This document shows positions 17,267 through 25,701 of a stretch of 35,631 nucleotides of DNA, in pieces; the stretch's first letter is position 1, and every line of letters starts with the position of its first letter. The DNA comes from CAWEEP01 sp963808125 (GTDB taxonomy: Bacteria; Chloroflexota; Dormibacteria; Aeolococcales; Aeolococcaceae): NCBI GenBank assembly GCA_963808125.1, contig CAWEEP010000062.1:1-35631 (forward strand). The letters are read 5' to 3'. Position numbers and translations under genes: made by a program. Under the pieces are notes generated by a model, which saw only the letters and a program-made list of their open reading frames with translations, ran no database searches and was not told the origin of the DNA.

Positions 17267-17995
17267 ATGTACGCCATCATCCAGCACGGCGGACACCAGT
17301 ACCGGGTCAGCTCGGGGGACCGCCTCGTCGTCGACCGTCTTCCCGACGACGTCGGCGCCGTGATCGGCTTGGAGCCGGTGCTCCTCGTCTCCGACGCGGA
17401 CGGCGTCCGCACCGGGGACGCCAGCCTCGAGGGGGTCCGCGTGGCTGCGACGGTGGTGAGCCACACTCGTGGCAAGAAGCTCCGCATCCTCACCTACAAA
17501 CCGAAGAAGCGCCACCGCAAGACGCTTGGATTCCGGGCTGACCTGACCGAGCTCAAGGTGGAAGGCGTCCTGGCCCGCGGTGAGGCCCTCCCCGCCTCCC
17601 TCGTTGTCGTCGAGGAGCCGGAGGCCCCCCTGGAGGAGGCTCCGGCGGCCGCTGCCAAGCCCGCCCGCGGCCGCCGTCCCGTCGCCGCCGTCATCGTCGA
17701 GGCGGCACTTGCCGTCGAGGAGCCGGAGGCCCCCGAGGAGGAGGCTCCGAAGCTCGCCGCCAAGCCCGCCCGCAGCCGTCGGGCCGCTCCTGCCGCCGCC
17801 GAGGCGGCGCCCACCGTCGAGGACACCGCCCCCGCGACTGCCGCCGCCGCGAAGCCCGCCCGCACCCGCCGGGCCGCACCCGCTGCCACGGTGCAGCCCG
17901 CCGCCGAAGAGACCGCACCGGAGGCTCCCGCCAAGCCCGCTCGCAGCCGCAGGGTTGCGAAGGGCGCGGCGGAAGCCTCGGACCCGGAGGTGTAG
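17267..17995 (+). CDS. rplU: Ribosomal protein L21 with long AKPAR-repeat tail
   Basis: Large-subunit protein that binds 23S rRNA. Residues 1-104 are a complete L21: MYAIIQHGGHQYRV start, SHTRGKKLRILTYKPKKRHR in the RNA-contact zone, and the LGFRADLTELKVEGV end. ATG 17267 has GGAAGG just upstream. A tail of about 138 residues follows, more than doubling the usual length. It is acidic/alanine-rich with four basic knots, KPARGRR (131), KPARSRR (166), KPARTRR (196) and KPARSRR (223), resembling histone H1-like Ala/Lys/Pro tails. The tail stays in frame until a stop just before rpmA, so it is not a frameshift artefact. It probably stays flexible on the ribosome surface; its role is unknown. Confidence 0.96.
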   Translation: MYAIIQHGGHQYRVSSGDRLVVDRLPDDVGAVIGLEPVLLVSDADGVRTGDASLEGVRVAATVVSHTRGKKLRILTYKPKKRHRKTLGFRADLTELKVEGVLARGEALPASLVVVEEPEAPLEEAPAAAAKPARGRRPVAAVIVEAALAVEEPEAPEEEAPKLAAKPARSRRAAPAAAEAAPTVEDTAPATAAAAKPARTRRAAPAATVQPAAEETAPEAPAKPARSRRVAKGAAEASDPEV

Positions 17996-18000
17996 CCACA

Positions 18001-18323
18001 TGGCCCACAAGAAGGGGGGAGGAAGCTCCCGCAACGGACGCGATTCCAACGCGAAGCGATTGGGGGTCAAGCGCGGCGATGGTGAGTTGGTGCTGGCCGG
18101 GAGCATCCTGGTCCGCCAGCGCGGCACCAAGATCGTCGCTGGCGAGAACGTCGGCGTGGGCCGCGATCACACCCTCTACGCGCTGCGCACCGGCCGGGTC
18201 GTCTACGACAAGCGCGGCGGCGATCGCACCCGCGCCAACCTCCAGGCCCTGACGCTGCTGACCGTGGGCGAGATGTCCGAGCCGGCTTCCCCGGTGGTCG
18301 GGGCGGCCGGGACTGCCGGCTGA
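18001..18323 (+). CDS. rpmA: Ribosomal protein L27
   Basis: Large-subunit protein near the peptidyl-transferase centre. The sequence begins MAHKKGGGSSRNGRDSNAKR, the classic N-terminus without the Firmicutes-type cleavable leader, then LGVKRGDGE and VRQRGTKIVAGENVGVGRDHTLYAL-type sequence, all conserved. At 107 residues it is about 20 longer than usual because of a small tail after NLQALTLL. It starts five bases after the rplU stop, so it is translationally linked to it. Confidence 0.98.
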
Positions 18324-18329
18324 GCCGGC
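18315..18329 (+). terminator. Perfect hairpin with the rpmA stop codon as its loop
   Basis: GCCGGC-TGA-GCCGGC: a six-base perfect stem with the three-base loop being the stop codon itself. There is no U run, and obgE follows 30 bases later. It is more likely an mRNA-stability, processing or translational element than a full terminator. Confidence 0.4.
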
Positions 18330-18353
18330 GCCTCCGGACGCTGGCCGGCTCGA

Positions 18354-19733
18354 TTGTTCCTCGACGAGGTCACCCTTGACGTCACCGCCGGGTCCGGCGG
18401 GCGCGGCGCGGTGAGCTTTCGACACGAGAAGTACGTCCCTCACGGCGGTCCCGACGGGGGTGACGGAGGTGCGGGTGGCAGCGTCGCCCTCATCGTGGAC
18501 GGGAGTGAGTCCACCCTCGCTCGCTTCCGGGATCGGCGCATCTTCCGCGCCCCCGACGGCCGCGCGGGTGGCCGGAATCTGAGGAGCGGCGCCGGCGGCC
18601 AGGACCTGCTGCTGCCCGTGCCCCCGGGCACAGTGGTGCGCGACGCCGAATCCGGGGAGTTGATCGGAGACCTGGTCAGCCCCGACCAGCGCCTCGTCGT
18701 CGTCGGAGGAGGTCGGGGAGGCAAGGGCAATACGCATTTCGCCACCGCCACCCGCCAGGCGCCTCGCATCGGCGACCTCGGCGAGCGCGGCCCACGGCGT
18801 CGCATCCACTTGGAGCTGAAGCTGATCGCAGACATCGGCCTCGTCGGCCTGCCCAACGCCGGCAAGTCGACCCTGCTCGCCGCCCTCACCGGGGCCCGGC
18901 CCAAGATCGCCAGCTACCCCTTCACCACCCTGGAGCCCAACCTCGGCGTTGCCGAGCTGAGTGGGGGCCGCACCCTCGTCGTCGCCGACGTCCCGGGGCT
19001 CATCGAGGGCGCCCACCAGGGTGCCGGACTGGGCATCGACTTCCTCCGCCACCTCGAGCGGACCCGGGTCCTCATCCACGTCGTGGACTGCAGCGCAGGC
19101 CTCGAGGAGGCGCGGCTCGCCTTGCGCCAGGTCGAATTCGAGCTCGCCGCCTTCAGCGCCACGCTGGCGGCCCGGCCCGGCCTGGTGGCCCTGAACAAGA
19201 CCGATCTGCCGGCCGCCGCGGCGGTAGCGGCCGAGCTGGGTCGGGAGATCGCCGGCGCCCACCTGATCAGCGCCGCGACCCGGCAGGGCACCGACGACCT
19301 CCTCGCCGCCGCCGCCACCCTGGTGGCGGGGGCGAGGCGGGACGGGAGCGAGGCGGCGGCGGCAGCAGCGGCGGCGGGGCCCGACGCCGCCGGGGCCCAG
19401 GCCTGGCCCGACGCGGCGCCGGTCTCCGAGGGCGGCCATCGCGTCTACCGGCACATCCCGCGCCATGTCGAGCCGCCGGCGGTGAGCCGCGAGGCTGACG
19501 GTGCCTACCGGGTCGTGTCGCCCGCTGTCGAGCGGATGGTGGAACGGACCGACCTGGTCGAGGAGGACGCAGTGGCCAGGCTCCAGCGCCGTCTCCTGGC
19601 CGCCGGCGTCGATGCCGCCCTGGCCGCCGCCGGGTGCCGGGAGGGGGACACCGTCCGCATCGGGGAGGAGGAGTTCAGCTTCGTCGAGGGCCTGGCCTCA
19701 CCCGCCCTCCGGCCGCCGCGGCGGGCGCGCTGA
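18354..19733 (+). CDS. obgE: GTPase ObgE/CgtA
   Basis: Essential GTPase that binds the 50S subunit and couples ribosome maturation to stress signals. Domains in order: glycine-rich Obg fold (residues 1-158: GGPDGGDGGAGG, VVGGGRGGKGNTHF), G domain (G1 GLPNAGKSTLL, switch region SYPFTTLEPNLG, G3 DVPGLIEGA, G4 NKTD, G5 ISAAT), then an Ala-rich spacer and a C-terminal OCT domain (VVSPAVERMVERTDLVEEDA). The start is taken as TTG 18354 (MFLDEV, matching the usual MFVDEV). No ATG fits and no clear ribosome site precedes it. Its TGA overlaps the nadD ATG by one base. Confidence 0.97.
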   Translation: MFLDEVTLDVTAGSGGRGAVSFRHEKYVPHGGPDGGDGGAGGSVALIVDGSESTLARFRDRRIFRAPDGRAGGRNLRSGAGGQDLLLPVPPGTVVRDAESGELIGDLVSPDQRLVVVGGGRGGKGNTHFATATRQAPRIGDLGERGPRRRIHLELKLIADIGLVGLPNAGKSTLLAALTGARPKIASYPFTTLEPNLGVAELSGGRTLVVADVPGLIEGAHQGAGLGIDFLRHLERTRVLIHVVDCSAGLEEARLALRQVEFELAAFSATLAARPGLVALNKTDLPAAAAVAAELGREIAGAHLISAATRQGTDDLLAAAATLVAGARRDGSEAAAAAAAAGPDAAGAQAWPDAAPVSEGGHRVYRHIPRHVEPPAVSREADGAYRVVSPAVERMVERTDLVEEDAVARLQRRLLAAGVDAALAAAGCREGDTVRIGEEEFSFVEGLASPALRPPRRAR

Positions 19734-20332
19734 TGGCGGTGCGCCGTGTGGCCGTCTTCGGCGGCACCTTCGACCCCTTTCACCTTGGCCACCTCGCCGT
19801 GGCCGAACAGGCGCGGGAGGGCATCCTCGCCGGGGAGACCTGGATCGTGCCCGCCGGAACGCCGCCGCACCGCGGACACGTGGATGCTCCCGCCGCCGAC
19901 CGCCTGGAGATGTGCCGGCTCGCCGTCGGGGATCGCCCCGGTCTCCGGGTCCTCGACCTGGAGCTTCTCCGACCCGGGCCCGCCTTCACCTTCGACACCA
20001 TGCGCGACCTGACCATCGCCAATCCCGGGGTGGGCCTCTGGGTGGTGCTGGGGGCGGACGCCGCTCGCCAGGTCGGGATATGGGACCGCTCGGCGGAGTT
20101 GCTCGCCGGCTACCACTTCGTGCTCGTCAATCGCACCGGCGAGGCACCGATCCGTCACGATGAGGCCATCCGGCTCGGCTTCCACCCCGATCGCACCCGG
20201 GTGCTGGGGATCGACTCGCCGGCTGTCTCCGCCAGCGAGATCCGCCGCCGAGTCCGCGCCGGGGAAGCGCTGAGCGGACTGGTCACCCCGGCGGTGGCCG
20301 CCCTCATCGCCGAACGGGGCCTCTACCGGTGA
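19733..20332 (+). CDS. nadD: Nicotinate-mononucleotide adenylyltransferase
   Basis: Transfers AMP from ATP to nicotinate mononucleotide, the penultimate step of NAD synthesis; cytosolic, 199 residues. The nucleotidyl-transferase signature GGTFDPFHLGHL is at residues 9-20, followed by PAGTPPHRG at the substrate loop, FTFDTMRDL in place of the usual Y-T-x-D-T, LGADAAR, and the second signature VSASEIRRRV (ISSTxIR type). It starts in the TGATG overlap with the obgE stop, implying translational coupling. It is followed by rsfS in the usual order. Confidence 0.96.
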   Translation: MAVRRVAVFGGTFDPFHLGHLAVAEQAREGILAGETWIVPAGTPPHRGHVDAPAADRLEMCRLAVGDRPGLRVLDLELLRPGPAFTFDTMRDLTIANPGVGLWVVLGADAARQVGIWDRSAELLAGYHFVLVNRTGEAPIRHDEAIRLGFHPDRTRVLGIDSPAVSASEIRRRVRAGEALSGLVTPAVAALIAERGLYR

Positions 20333-20336
20333 GGCC
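20318..20336 (+). terminator. Hairpin over the nadD stop
   Basis: GGCCTC pairs with GAGGCC around a seven-base loop; the nadD TGA spans the loop/stem border (20330-20332). There is no U run. It may be an RNA stability or attenuation element between nadD and rsfS. Confidence 0.3.
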
Positions 20337-20357
20337 GGAGCGGCACGGCGGCGATGC

Positions 20358-20363
20358 CATAAT
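20358..20363 (+). promoter_or_regulatory. Candidate -10 box (CATAAT) for rsfS
   Basis: CATAAT ends nine bases before the rsfS ATG, so a transcript from it would be leaderless or nearly so. This agrees with the absence of a Shine-Dalgarno at rsfS. No matching -35 is obvious. Confidence 0.35.
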
Positions 20364-20372
20364 GCCTGGGGC

Positions 20373-20711
20373 ATGACGTCCGAGGAGCTCGCGGCGGTGA
20401 TCAGCGCCGCCGCCACCGACAAGAAGGCCCGCGACGTCGTCCACATCGACCTCCGCGGCAAGACCACCATCGCCGACTTCTTCGTCATCTGCGAGGGCGA
20501 CACGGACCGTCAAGTTCGTGCCATTGTTGACAATATCGAGGAGACGTGCCGGGCCCAGGGGGTGCGGCCTCTGCACGTCGCCGGGTTGCGTGACGCCTCC
20601 TGGGCCTGTATCGACTTCGACAGCGTCATCGCCCACGTCTTCGTGCCCGGAGAGCGGCTCTTCTACGACCTCGAGGGGCTGTGGAGCGCGGTGAGGGCGC
20701 AGGCGATCTGA
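20373..20711 (+). CDS. rsfS: Ribosomal silencing factor RsfS
   Basis: Small protein (112 residues) that binds L14 and blocks subunit joining during starvation. The family core is plain: KKARDVVHIDLRGKTTIADFFVICEG, then DRQVRAIVDNIEE, the GLRDASWACIDFDSVIAHVF signature (the family's W-x-l-lD-y-gdvvvHiF) and REFYdLE-like ERLFYDLEGLW at the end. It is of normal length and position (after nadD). It has no ribosome site; see the nearby -10 candidate. Confidence 0.97.
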   Translation: MTSEELAAVISAAATDKKARDVVHIDLRGKTTIADFFVICEGDTDRQVRAIVDNIEETCRAQGVRPLHVAGLRDASWACIDFDSVIAHVFVPGERLFYDLEGLWSAVRAQAI

Positions 20712-20731
20712 GCTGCCCATGCGCTGGCAGC
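20712..20731. terminator. Hairpin between convergent rsfS and rhomboid genes
   Basis: GCTGCC pairs with GGCAGC around an eight-base loop, directly after the rsfS TGA. Symmetrical, without a U run; a plausible bidirectional stop between convergent genes. Confidence 0.4.
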
Positions 20732-20771
20732 CGGGGTCACGGGATCTCGACGCGCGGGCGACTCCGGGAGG

Positions 20772-22146
20772 TCAGAAGCCGCCGCTCCCCGAGCCGGGGT
20801 AAGTGGTGAGCACCGAGACCAGGTTGACGGCGGCGAAGAGCAGTGCCACGGCGCCGACGGCGATGACCGCGGCGAAAATCGCCTTCTCCCAGGTGGCGAG
20901 ATGGCGTCCCCCGACGGCGTGCACCGGGGGCATGACGAGCCCGATGAGGGCGCCGGCGCAGAAGCCCCCCAGGTGCGCGTAGTTGTTGATGTAGGGGAAG
21001 AGAAGGAAGCCCATGGCGGCGGTGAGGATCACGGAGAGGATCACTCCCTGACGCAGAGCTCGGACGAGGCCGACCGGCACATCCTTGCCCTGCCGTCGGC
21101 CCAGAACGAGGAGCAGCCCGAGCAGGCCCATCAGCCCACCCGACGCTCCCACCGTGCCGAATGAGGCCCCGGGGAGGCCGAGCGAGGCGGCGGCGACGCT
21201 GACGAGGCTGGCTGCGAAGGCGGTGGCGACGAAGGTGGCCAGCATCATGAGCCGACCGTAGAGGGGCTCGACGATGCGGCCGAGGACGACGGTCGAGTAG
21301 CAGTTCACCAGTAGGTGGACGGACAGGTACGTGGTGACGCCGATGCCGCCCGGCACGTGGAGGAAGGCGGTGCTGAGGAGGCGCCACCAGTCGCTGCCGT
21401 TCTCGACCGAACTCGCTCTCCCCGAAGATGAGGGCACCGGAGCCCAGGTAGCCCAGGTCGCCGTAGCTCTGGGCCGAGTACCTGTTGATGACCGTGTTCT
21501 CGATCAGGAAGATTCCGACGAAGACCCCGACCAGGACGTAGGTCAGCCGGGGGGTCGCCACCAGGACGCGTCGGGTGGGGGCGATCGTGCCGCCGGCCAC
21601 AGCCTGGCGTTCGGCCAGGTCCACCGCCGCCAGGGTCGGCGCTTCCGCCCCGTCGTGCAGCGTCCGGGCGATGGCGCGGATCTCCTTGACCGTCAGGGTG
21701 CCCGGTGGGGGTGGCAGCACCGCCTCCGCGTCTCCGGTGGCCGTGTCAGCCCAGACCACCCCGACGCTGACGGAGGGGTGCGCTGTGGCGGGCAGGCGGA
21801 CGCCGAGCGGGCCAAGGGCGACGAGCAGGATGTCGCAGCGCTGCGCGCCCTGGAGATGAAGTCGGCGTCGCCCCAGCGCAGCGCCGCCCCGATTCGGCGG
21901 AGGAGGTCGGCGGTTTGCGCCGCGGGGTCGGCCTGGGGGTGGAAGAACCCCACCAGGGCGGAGCGCGCCCCCGTCCATCCGACGGCGGCGAGTTCGTAGT
22001 CGGCGCCGAGCTCGCCCAAGCGGGGATCGCGGGAGTCGGCGAGACGGAGACGGTACTGGGTCACCAGCTGCATGGCGAGGGCCCGGGCCAGAGCGGGCGG
22101 CTGGGGCGGGGAGGGCCTCCTCGCCCGGAGGTGTGGTTGGAGTCAT
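20772..22146 (-). CDS. Rhomboid-family intramembrane serine protease, frameshifted
   Basis: Membrane protease of the rhomboid clan with a cytosolic N-terminal domain of about 200 residues (MQLVTQYRLRLADSRDPRL... GGTIAPTRRVLVATPRLTYVLV). Catalytic serine motif GASGGLMGLLG and the histidine helix YAHLGGFCAGALIGLVMPP are both present, as is the NCYSTVVLGRIVEPLYG helix (N...G..vE..yG). The reading needs three corrections: near 22,080-22,110 (start MTPTTPPGEE is in a different frame from MQLVTQ), near 21,845 (DADFIS to AQRCDILLVAL), and at 21,406-21,417 (ALIFGESEF to VENGSDWWRLLSTAFLH). If the first region is not translated, ATG 22073 is the start. Substrate unknown. Confidence 0.85.
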
Positions 22147-22242
22147 CCGCGGCCAGTCTAGCCAGCCGGTGACCGCTCACCTCTCGCCCGTAGCGGTCCC
22201 GACCGCCTGCGCCGCCCGCGGAAGCGCTATCGTCCAGCGGCG

Positions 22243-23084
22243 ATGTCTAGCCAGACCGCCCGCCCCGGCAAGCCCGCCCGAGCAGCTGACCCTCGGCGCC
22301 GTCTATCACGCGATGCGGGCCGGCCTCGGCGACGCCGGTCTGGTGCGGGTCACCGTTGAGTTCCAGGAGCGCACCACCTCGGTGCGCGCCTTCCAGACTT
22401 CATGCCGCGGTGCCCGCCCACATCGCCTCCCTGGTGCTGGGGGCCCGGCTCGACTACGCCGACCAGGGGCTGCAGCGGGCCGAGATCACCCTCAAGGGGT
22501 CGGGACCGGCGCAACAGGTCCTCGTGCAGCGGCAGGGGAAGCTCTACGCCTACAGCGTGGACGGGAAGAAATGGGGGCGCTTCGCCTCCCGGCCGCGGAT
22601 CTTCGAACTCCTCGAATTCGAGGCCGAGATCGGCCACGTCGCCGTCCACGACGTGACCATCGATCAGTCGTTGAAGACCCAGAGCCTGGAGCAGGCGCTC
22701 GACGTCGACCTCGACCGGGAGGCATTCGCCCGATTGCTTCGCGTCTTCTCCGCCGACCTCGGCGACGAACCGGGTGACCTCTCCCTCGGTGCCTTCTCGG
22801 TGAGCCTTGAGGCGGCTGACGACGTCCAGCTCCTCTACTGGTGGGCCCTCACCGGCCTGGGTGGCGCCCCCACGTCGGCGGAGGAGGGCCCGCATGCCCT
22901 GCGCATCACCTGCAGCGTCTCCATCCGGATCGCCCCCGGCGACGCCCAGGAGCTTCGCAAGGTGAAGTGGGACCGCGGTCTTCCCGAGGTCGCCAATATC
23001 GACGACGTGTGGCGGATGCTGCGCGACCGCGACCGGGCCGCCCAACCCGCTGCCGGGACGGAGCCGGAACCAGGCCCGGCCTAG
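22243..23084 (+). CDS. Unrecognised protein, two frameshifts
   Basis: I do not recognise this family. The start is probably ATG 22243 (MSSQTARP). A break near 22,265 leads to PPEQLTLGAVYHAMRAGLGD and VRVTVEFQERTTSV, and a second break near 22,395 to VPAHIASLVLGARLDYADQG. From there one uninterrupted frame reads LKGSGPAQQVLVQRQGKLYA, FELLEFEAEIGHVAVHDVTI, and further mixed alpha/beta sequence with no membrane segment or signal peptide. It ends in a short Ala/Pro/Glu tail. Codon use is like the core genes and the sequence is not low complexity, so it is very likely a real cytosolic protein. Its stop overlaps the stop of the convergent penicillin-binding protein at a CCTAGG palindrome. Confidence 0.7.
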
Positions 23085-25429
23085 GCGGTCGGGCTGGGGC
23101 TGGGGGTGGGCGCCGGGGTGGGGCTGGGCGTCGGGGTCGGACTCGAGCTCGGGGTGGGGGTGGCCGCCGGCGTGGTGCCCGGGGGGACGAACGGAGTGGT
23201 GCAGTCGGGATCACAGATCGCCGTGCCCGTCGATGGACTGGTCCCGGGGAGGAAGTAGCTGCCCCCCTCCTCGTACACGTCAGAGGGCTGCTGATACCAG
23301 TTGTCGGGAGTGCCCGCCAGGACTCCCTCCATGTACGCCTGCCAGATCGGCGCCGCCCCGGTGAGGCCGCTGGTGATGTTGCTGAGCGCGTACTGGGGCT
23401 GGTATCCCTGCGGGTTCCCCACCCACACCGTGGTGAGAACCGTGGGCGTCCAACCCACCGTCCAGTTGTCGTAGGAGGTGAAGCCGGAACCGCTGGTTCC
23501 GGTCTTGGCGCTGACTGTGCGACCCGGGATGGTGAGGCGGTCGCCGTAGCCGAATTCCGGCTGGCGGAAACTGTCGTTGCTGGTGATCTCGCAGATGATG
23601 TAGGCGACGTTCTCGGGGAGCACCCGTCGCGCGCTGGCCTCGGCGTCGTACGTGTAGAGCACCTGGTTGTTGCTCACCGCCGTGATCGATTGGACCGGAG
23701 CGGGGTCGTGCTGGACGCCGAGGTCGGCGACCGTCGCCGCCGCGTCGGCGAGGTCCAGCGGGCTGACCTGATACGAGCCCAGCGTAAACGAGTACAGGTC
23801 GGAGGGCGGGAAGACGGGAACGCCGCCGTTGTAGAGGTAGAGGCCCATGTCCACCGCGAGGTTGGCAATGGTGGGCACCCCCACGGCGTATTCCGCCCGC
23901 ACCGCGGGAATATTGAGCGAGTTGCCCATGCAGAACTCCATCTCGCAGTAACCGCCCGAGGCTCCCGAGTAGTTCTTGGGCTGGTAGCCGTTGAGGTTGA
24001 GGGGCGCGTTGGAGATCTGTGTCACCGCGGTGTACTGGCGCGACGCGATGAGTGCGGAGTAGGTGAAGAGCTTCATCGTCGAGCCGGGCTGGCGTGTCTC
24101 GATGGCCATGTTGTACTGGCCGAAGGTCGGGTCCGAGTAGTTGGCGCTCCCCGTCATGGCCAGCACCGCTCCGGTCTGCGGGTCGAGGCTGACCAGCGCG
24201 CCGTCATGCATGTTGTCGGCATTCGCCACCGGCGCGATCTGGTCGTGGACCGTCGAGTTGGCGAGCGCCTGGTCGGCCAGGTTGAGCGTGGTGTTGATGT
24301 TCCAGCCGCTGTACGACGTCCCGAAGTTGGCGGGAAGGTAGTCGTGCTCCAGGTAGTCGAGGAAGCTCTCTGGCCATGCGGTGCCCATCGAGTACTCCGG
24401 GAGGTACTGCCACCAACCGTAGAAGGTCAGCTTCTCGTTGGCGGCGGCGTTCGCCTCCACCTGGGTGATGTCGTTGTTGGTCACCATCGCCTGAAGCACC
24501 GAGTCCTGTCTCTGCTTGGCGAAGGGATTGATGCCCGCCGAGTCCTGGTTACTCAGCGGATCGAGGGTCGACGGCGACTGCGGCAGGCCGGCCAGCATGG
24601 CCGCCTGCGCCAGGTCGAGCTTGCTCGCGGGGATGTGGAAGTACACCTCTGCGGCCGTCCCGATGCCGTATGTCTGGTTGCCGTACGGGATGCGGTTCAG
24701 GTACATATCCAGGATCTGATCCTTGGTGAAGTCGGAGCCGATCTCGGAGCCGAGCATGATCTCCTTGATCTTGTAACTGATGCTGCCGTTGTCCTGGAGG
24801 AAGCTGATCTTCGCCAGCTGCTCGGTGATCGTCGACGCGCCGCTCGTGCTGCTGTGGCTCAGGTAGCCGAGCCCGGCCTGCACCAGCCTGGGCACGTCGA
24901 TCGAATTCTCCTGGTAGAAGTGGCGATCCTCGATGTCGATGGTCGCCTCGAGGGCATCCTTGGAGATGCCGCTCAGGTCGACGTGGAGGTGGAAGGATCC
25001 CGAGGAGTGGATGATGTCGATGAGCGTCCCGTTTGACGAGTAGACGTTGCTGTCGATGGACGGCTCCATGGAGGCGACCGTCGCCGCGTCGGGGATCTCC
25101 GCCGCGTAGACGTTGTAGCCGGCGAAGACGGTGGCGACTCCGGCCACGGCCATGGTGCAGAGGATGCCCAGGGCCAGCAGCGAGAGTTGCAGCAGCGGGC
25201 GGCGCCGCGGCTTGGAGCGGCGCCGGGGCCGGCGGCCGAGGAGGGCGTCGCGCCGCGCGCCGCGCCGGGCGGCAGGCGAGAGGGTGCCGTTGGCGCCGTT
25301 GCCGTTGCCGTGGCGAGTGGCAGAGGCGCCTTGGCTCCTGGACTTGGCGCGGCGGCCTGGGCTGGGGCGCCGCCTGAAGCCGGCTCGGAGCCGCCACGGG
25401 TGCTTGTCGCTGGGGGGGGTGGTGGGCAC
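23081..25429 (-). CDS. Class A penicillin-binding protein (PBP1a-like)
   Basis: Bifunctional peptidoglycan synthase. A basic cytosolic N-terminus of about 80 residues is followed by one membrane helix (LLALGILCTMAVAGVATVFAG). The glycosyltransferase domain (GT51) has IEDRHFYQENSIDVPRLVQA and TITEQLAKISFL. The transpeptidase domain has the active-site tetrad STMK, the SxN motif as SLN in GNSLNIPA, and KTGTS. A Thr/Pro-rich tail of about 40 residues (PTPTPSPTPAPTP) closes the protein. EDRHFYQE has Gln-Glu where most have His; the catalytic Glu is kept. GTG 25429 is my start choice; GTG 25462 is possible and neither has a clear ribosome site. No frameshift occurs over 2.3 kb, unlike its neighbours. 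Confidence 0.95.
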   Translation of the reverse strand: MPTTPPSDKHPWRLRAGFRRRPSPGRRAKSRSQGASATRHGNGNGANGTLSPAARRGARRDALLGRRPRRRSKPRRRPLLQLSLLALGILCTMAVAGVATVFAGYNVYAAEIPDAATVASMEPSIDSNVYSSNGTLIDIIHSSGSFHLHVDLSGISKDALEATIDIEDRHFYQENSIDVPRLVQAGLGYLSHSSTSGASTITEQLAKISFLQDNGSISYKIKEIMLGSEIGSDFTKDQILDMYLNRIPYGNQTYGIGTAAEVYFHIPASKLDLAQAAMLAGLPQSPSTLDPLSNQDSAGINPFAKQRQDSVLQAMVTNNDITQVEANAAANEKLTFYGWWQYLPEYSMGTAWPESFLDYLEHDYLPANFGTSYSGWNINTTLNLADQALANSTVHDQIAPVANADNMHDGALVSLDPQTGAVLAMTGSANYSDPTFGQYNMAIETRQPGSTMKLFTYSALIASRQYTAVTQISNAPLNLNGYQPKNYSGASGGYCEMEFCMGNSLNIPAVRAEYAVGVPTIANLAVDMGLYLYNGGVPVFPPSDLYSFTLGSYQVSPLDLADAAATVADLGVQHDPAPVQSITAVSNNQVLYTYDAEASARRVLPENVAYIICEITSNDSFRQPEFGYGDRLTIPGRTVSAKTGTSGSGFTSYDNWTVGWTPTVLTTVWVGNPQGYQPQYALSNITSGLTGAAPIWQAYMEGVLAGTPDNWYQQPSDVYEEGGSYFLPGTSPSTGTAICDPDCTTPFVPPGTTPAATPTPSSSPTPTPSPTPAPTPSPSPTA

Positions 25430-25701
25430 GATTCTGTGGTGTGGTGGCGGCCAGCCGAGCACGGACGGCCGCTGGGGAGGGTAACGGGCTCCGGGCCAGC
25501 CGGGTTACGCTCGATCGAGCTCTCCACCGGACCGGTGCGCGGGTGATCTGCGGGCCCCAGTATAGGGGGCCTGCCCGCCCGCGGCCCGCCCCCGGCGGCT
25601 CTGCGGGCCGTGACCCGCCGGTTCGGCCGTGTGTCGGGTCGATGACAAATCCTCGGCCAGAGCCGGGACCGGGCGCGGAGCGATGACACAATCGCAACGG
25701 A

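Noticed and set aside
22841..25036. 731-residue plus-strand open frame antisense to the PBP
   Set aside because: Arg/Gly/Val-rich shadow frame; the PBP on the other strand has all catalytic motifs.
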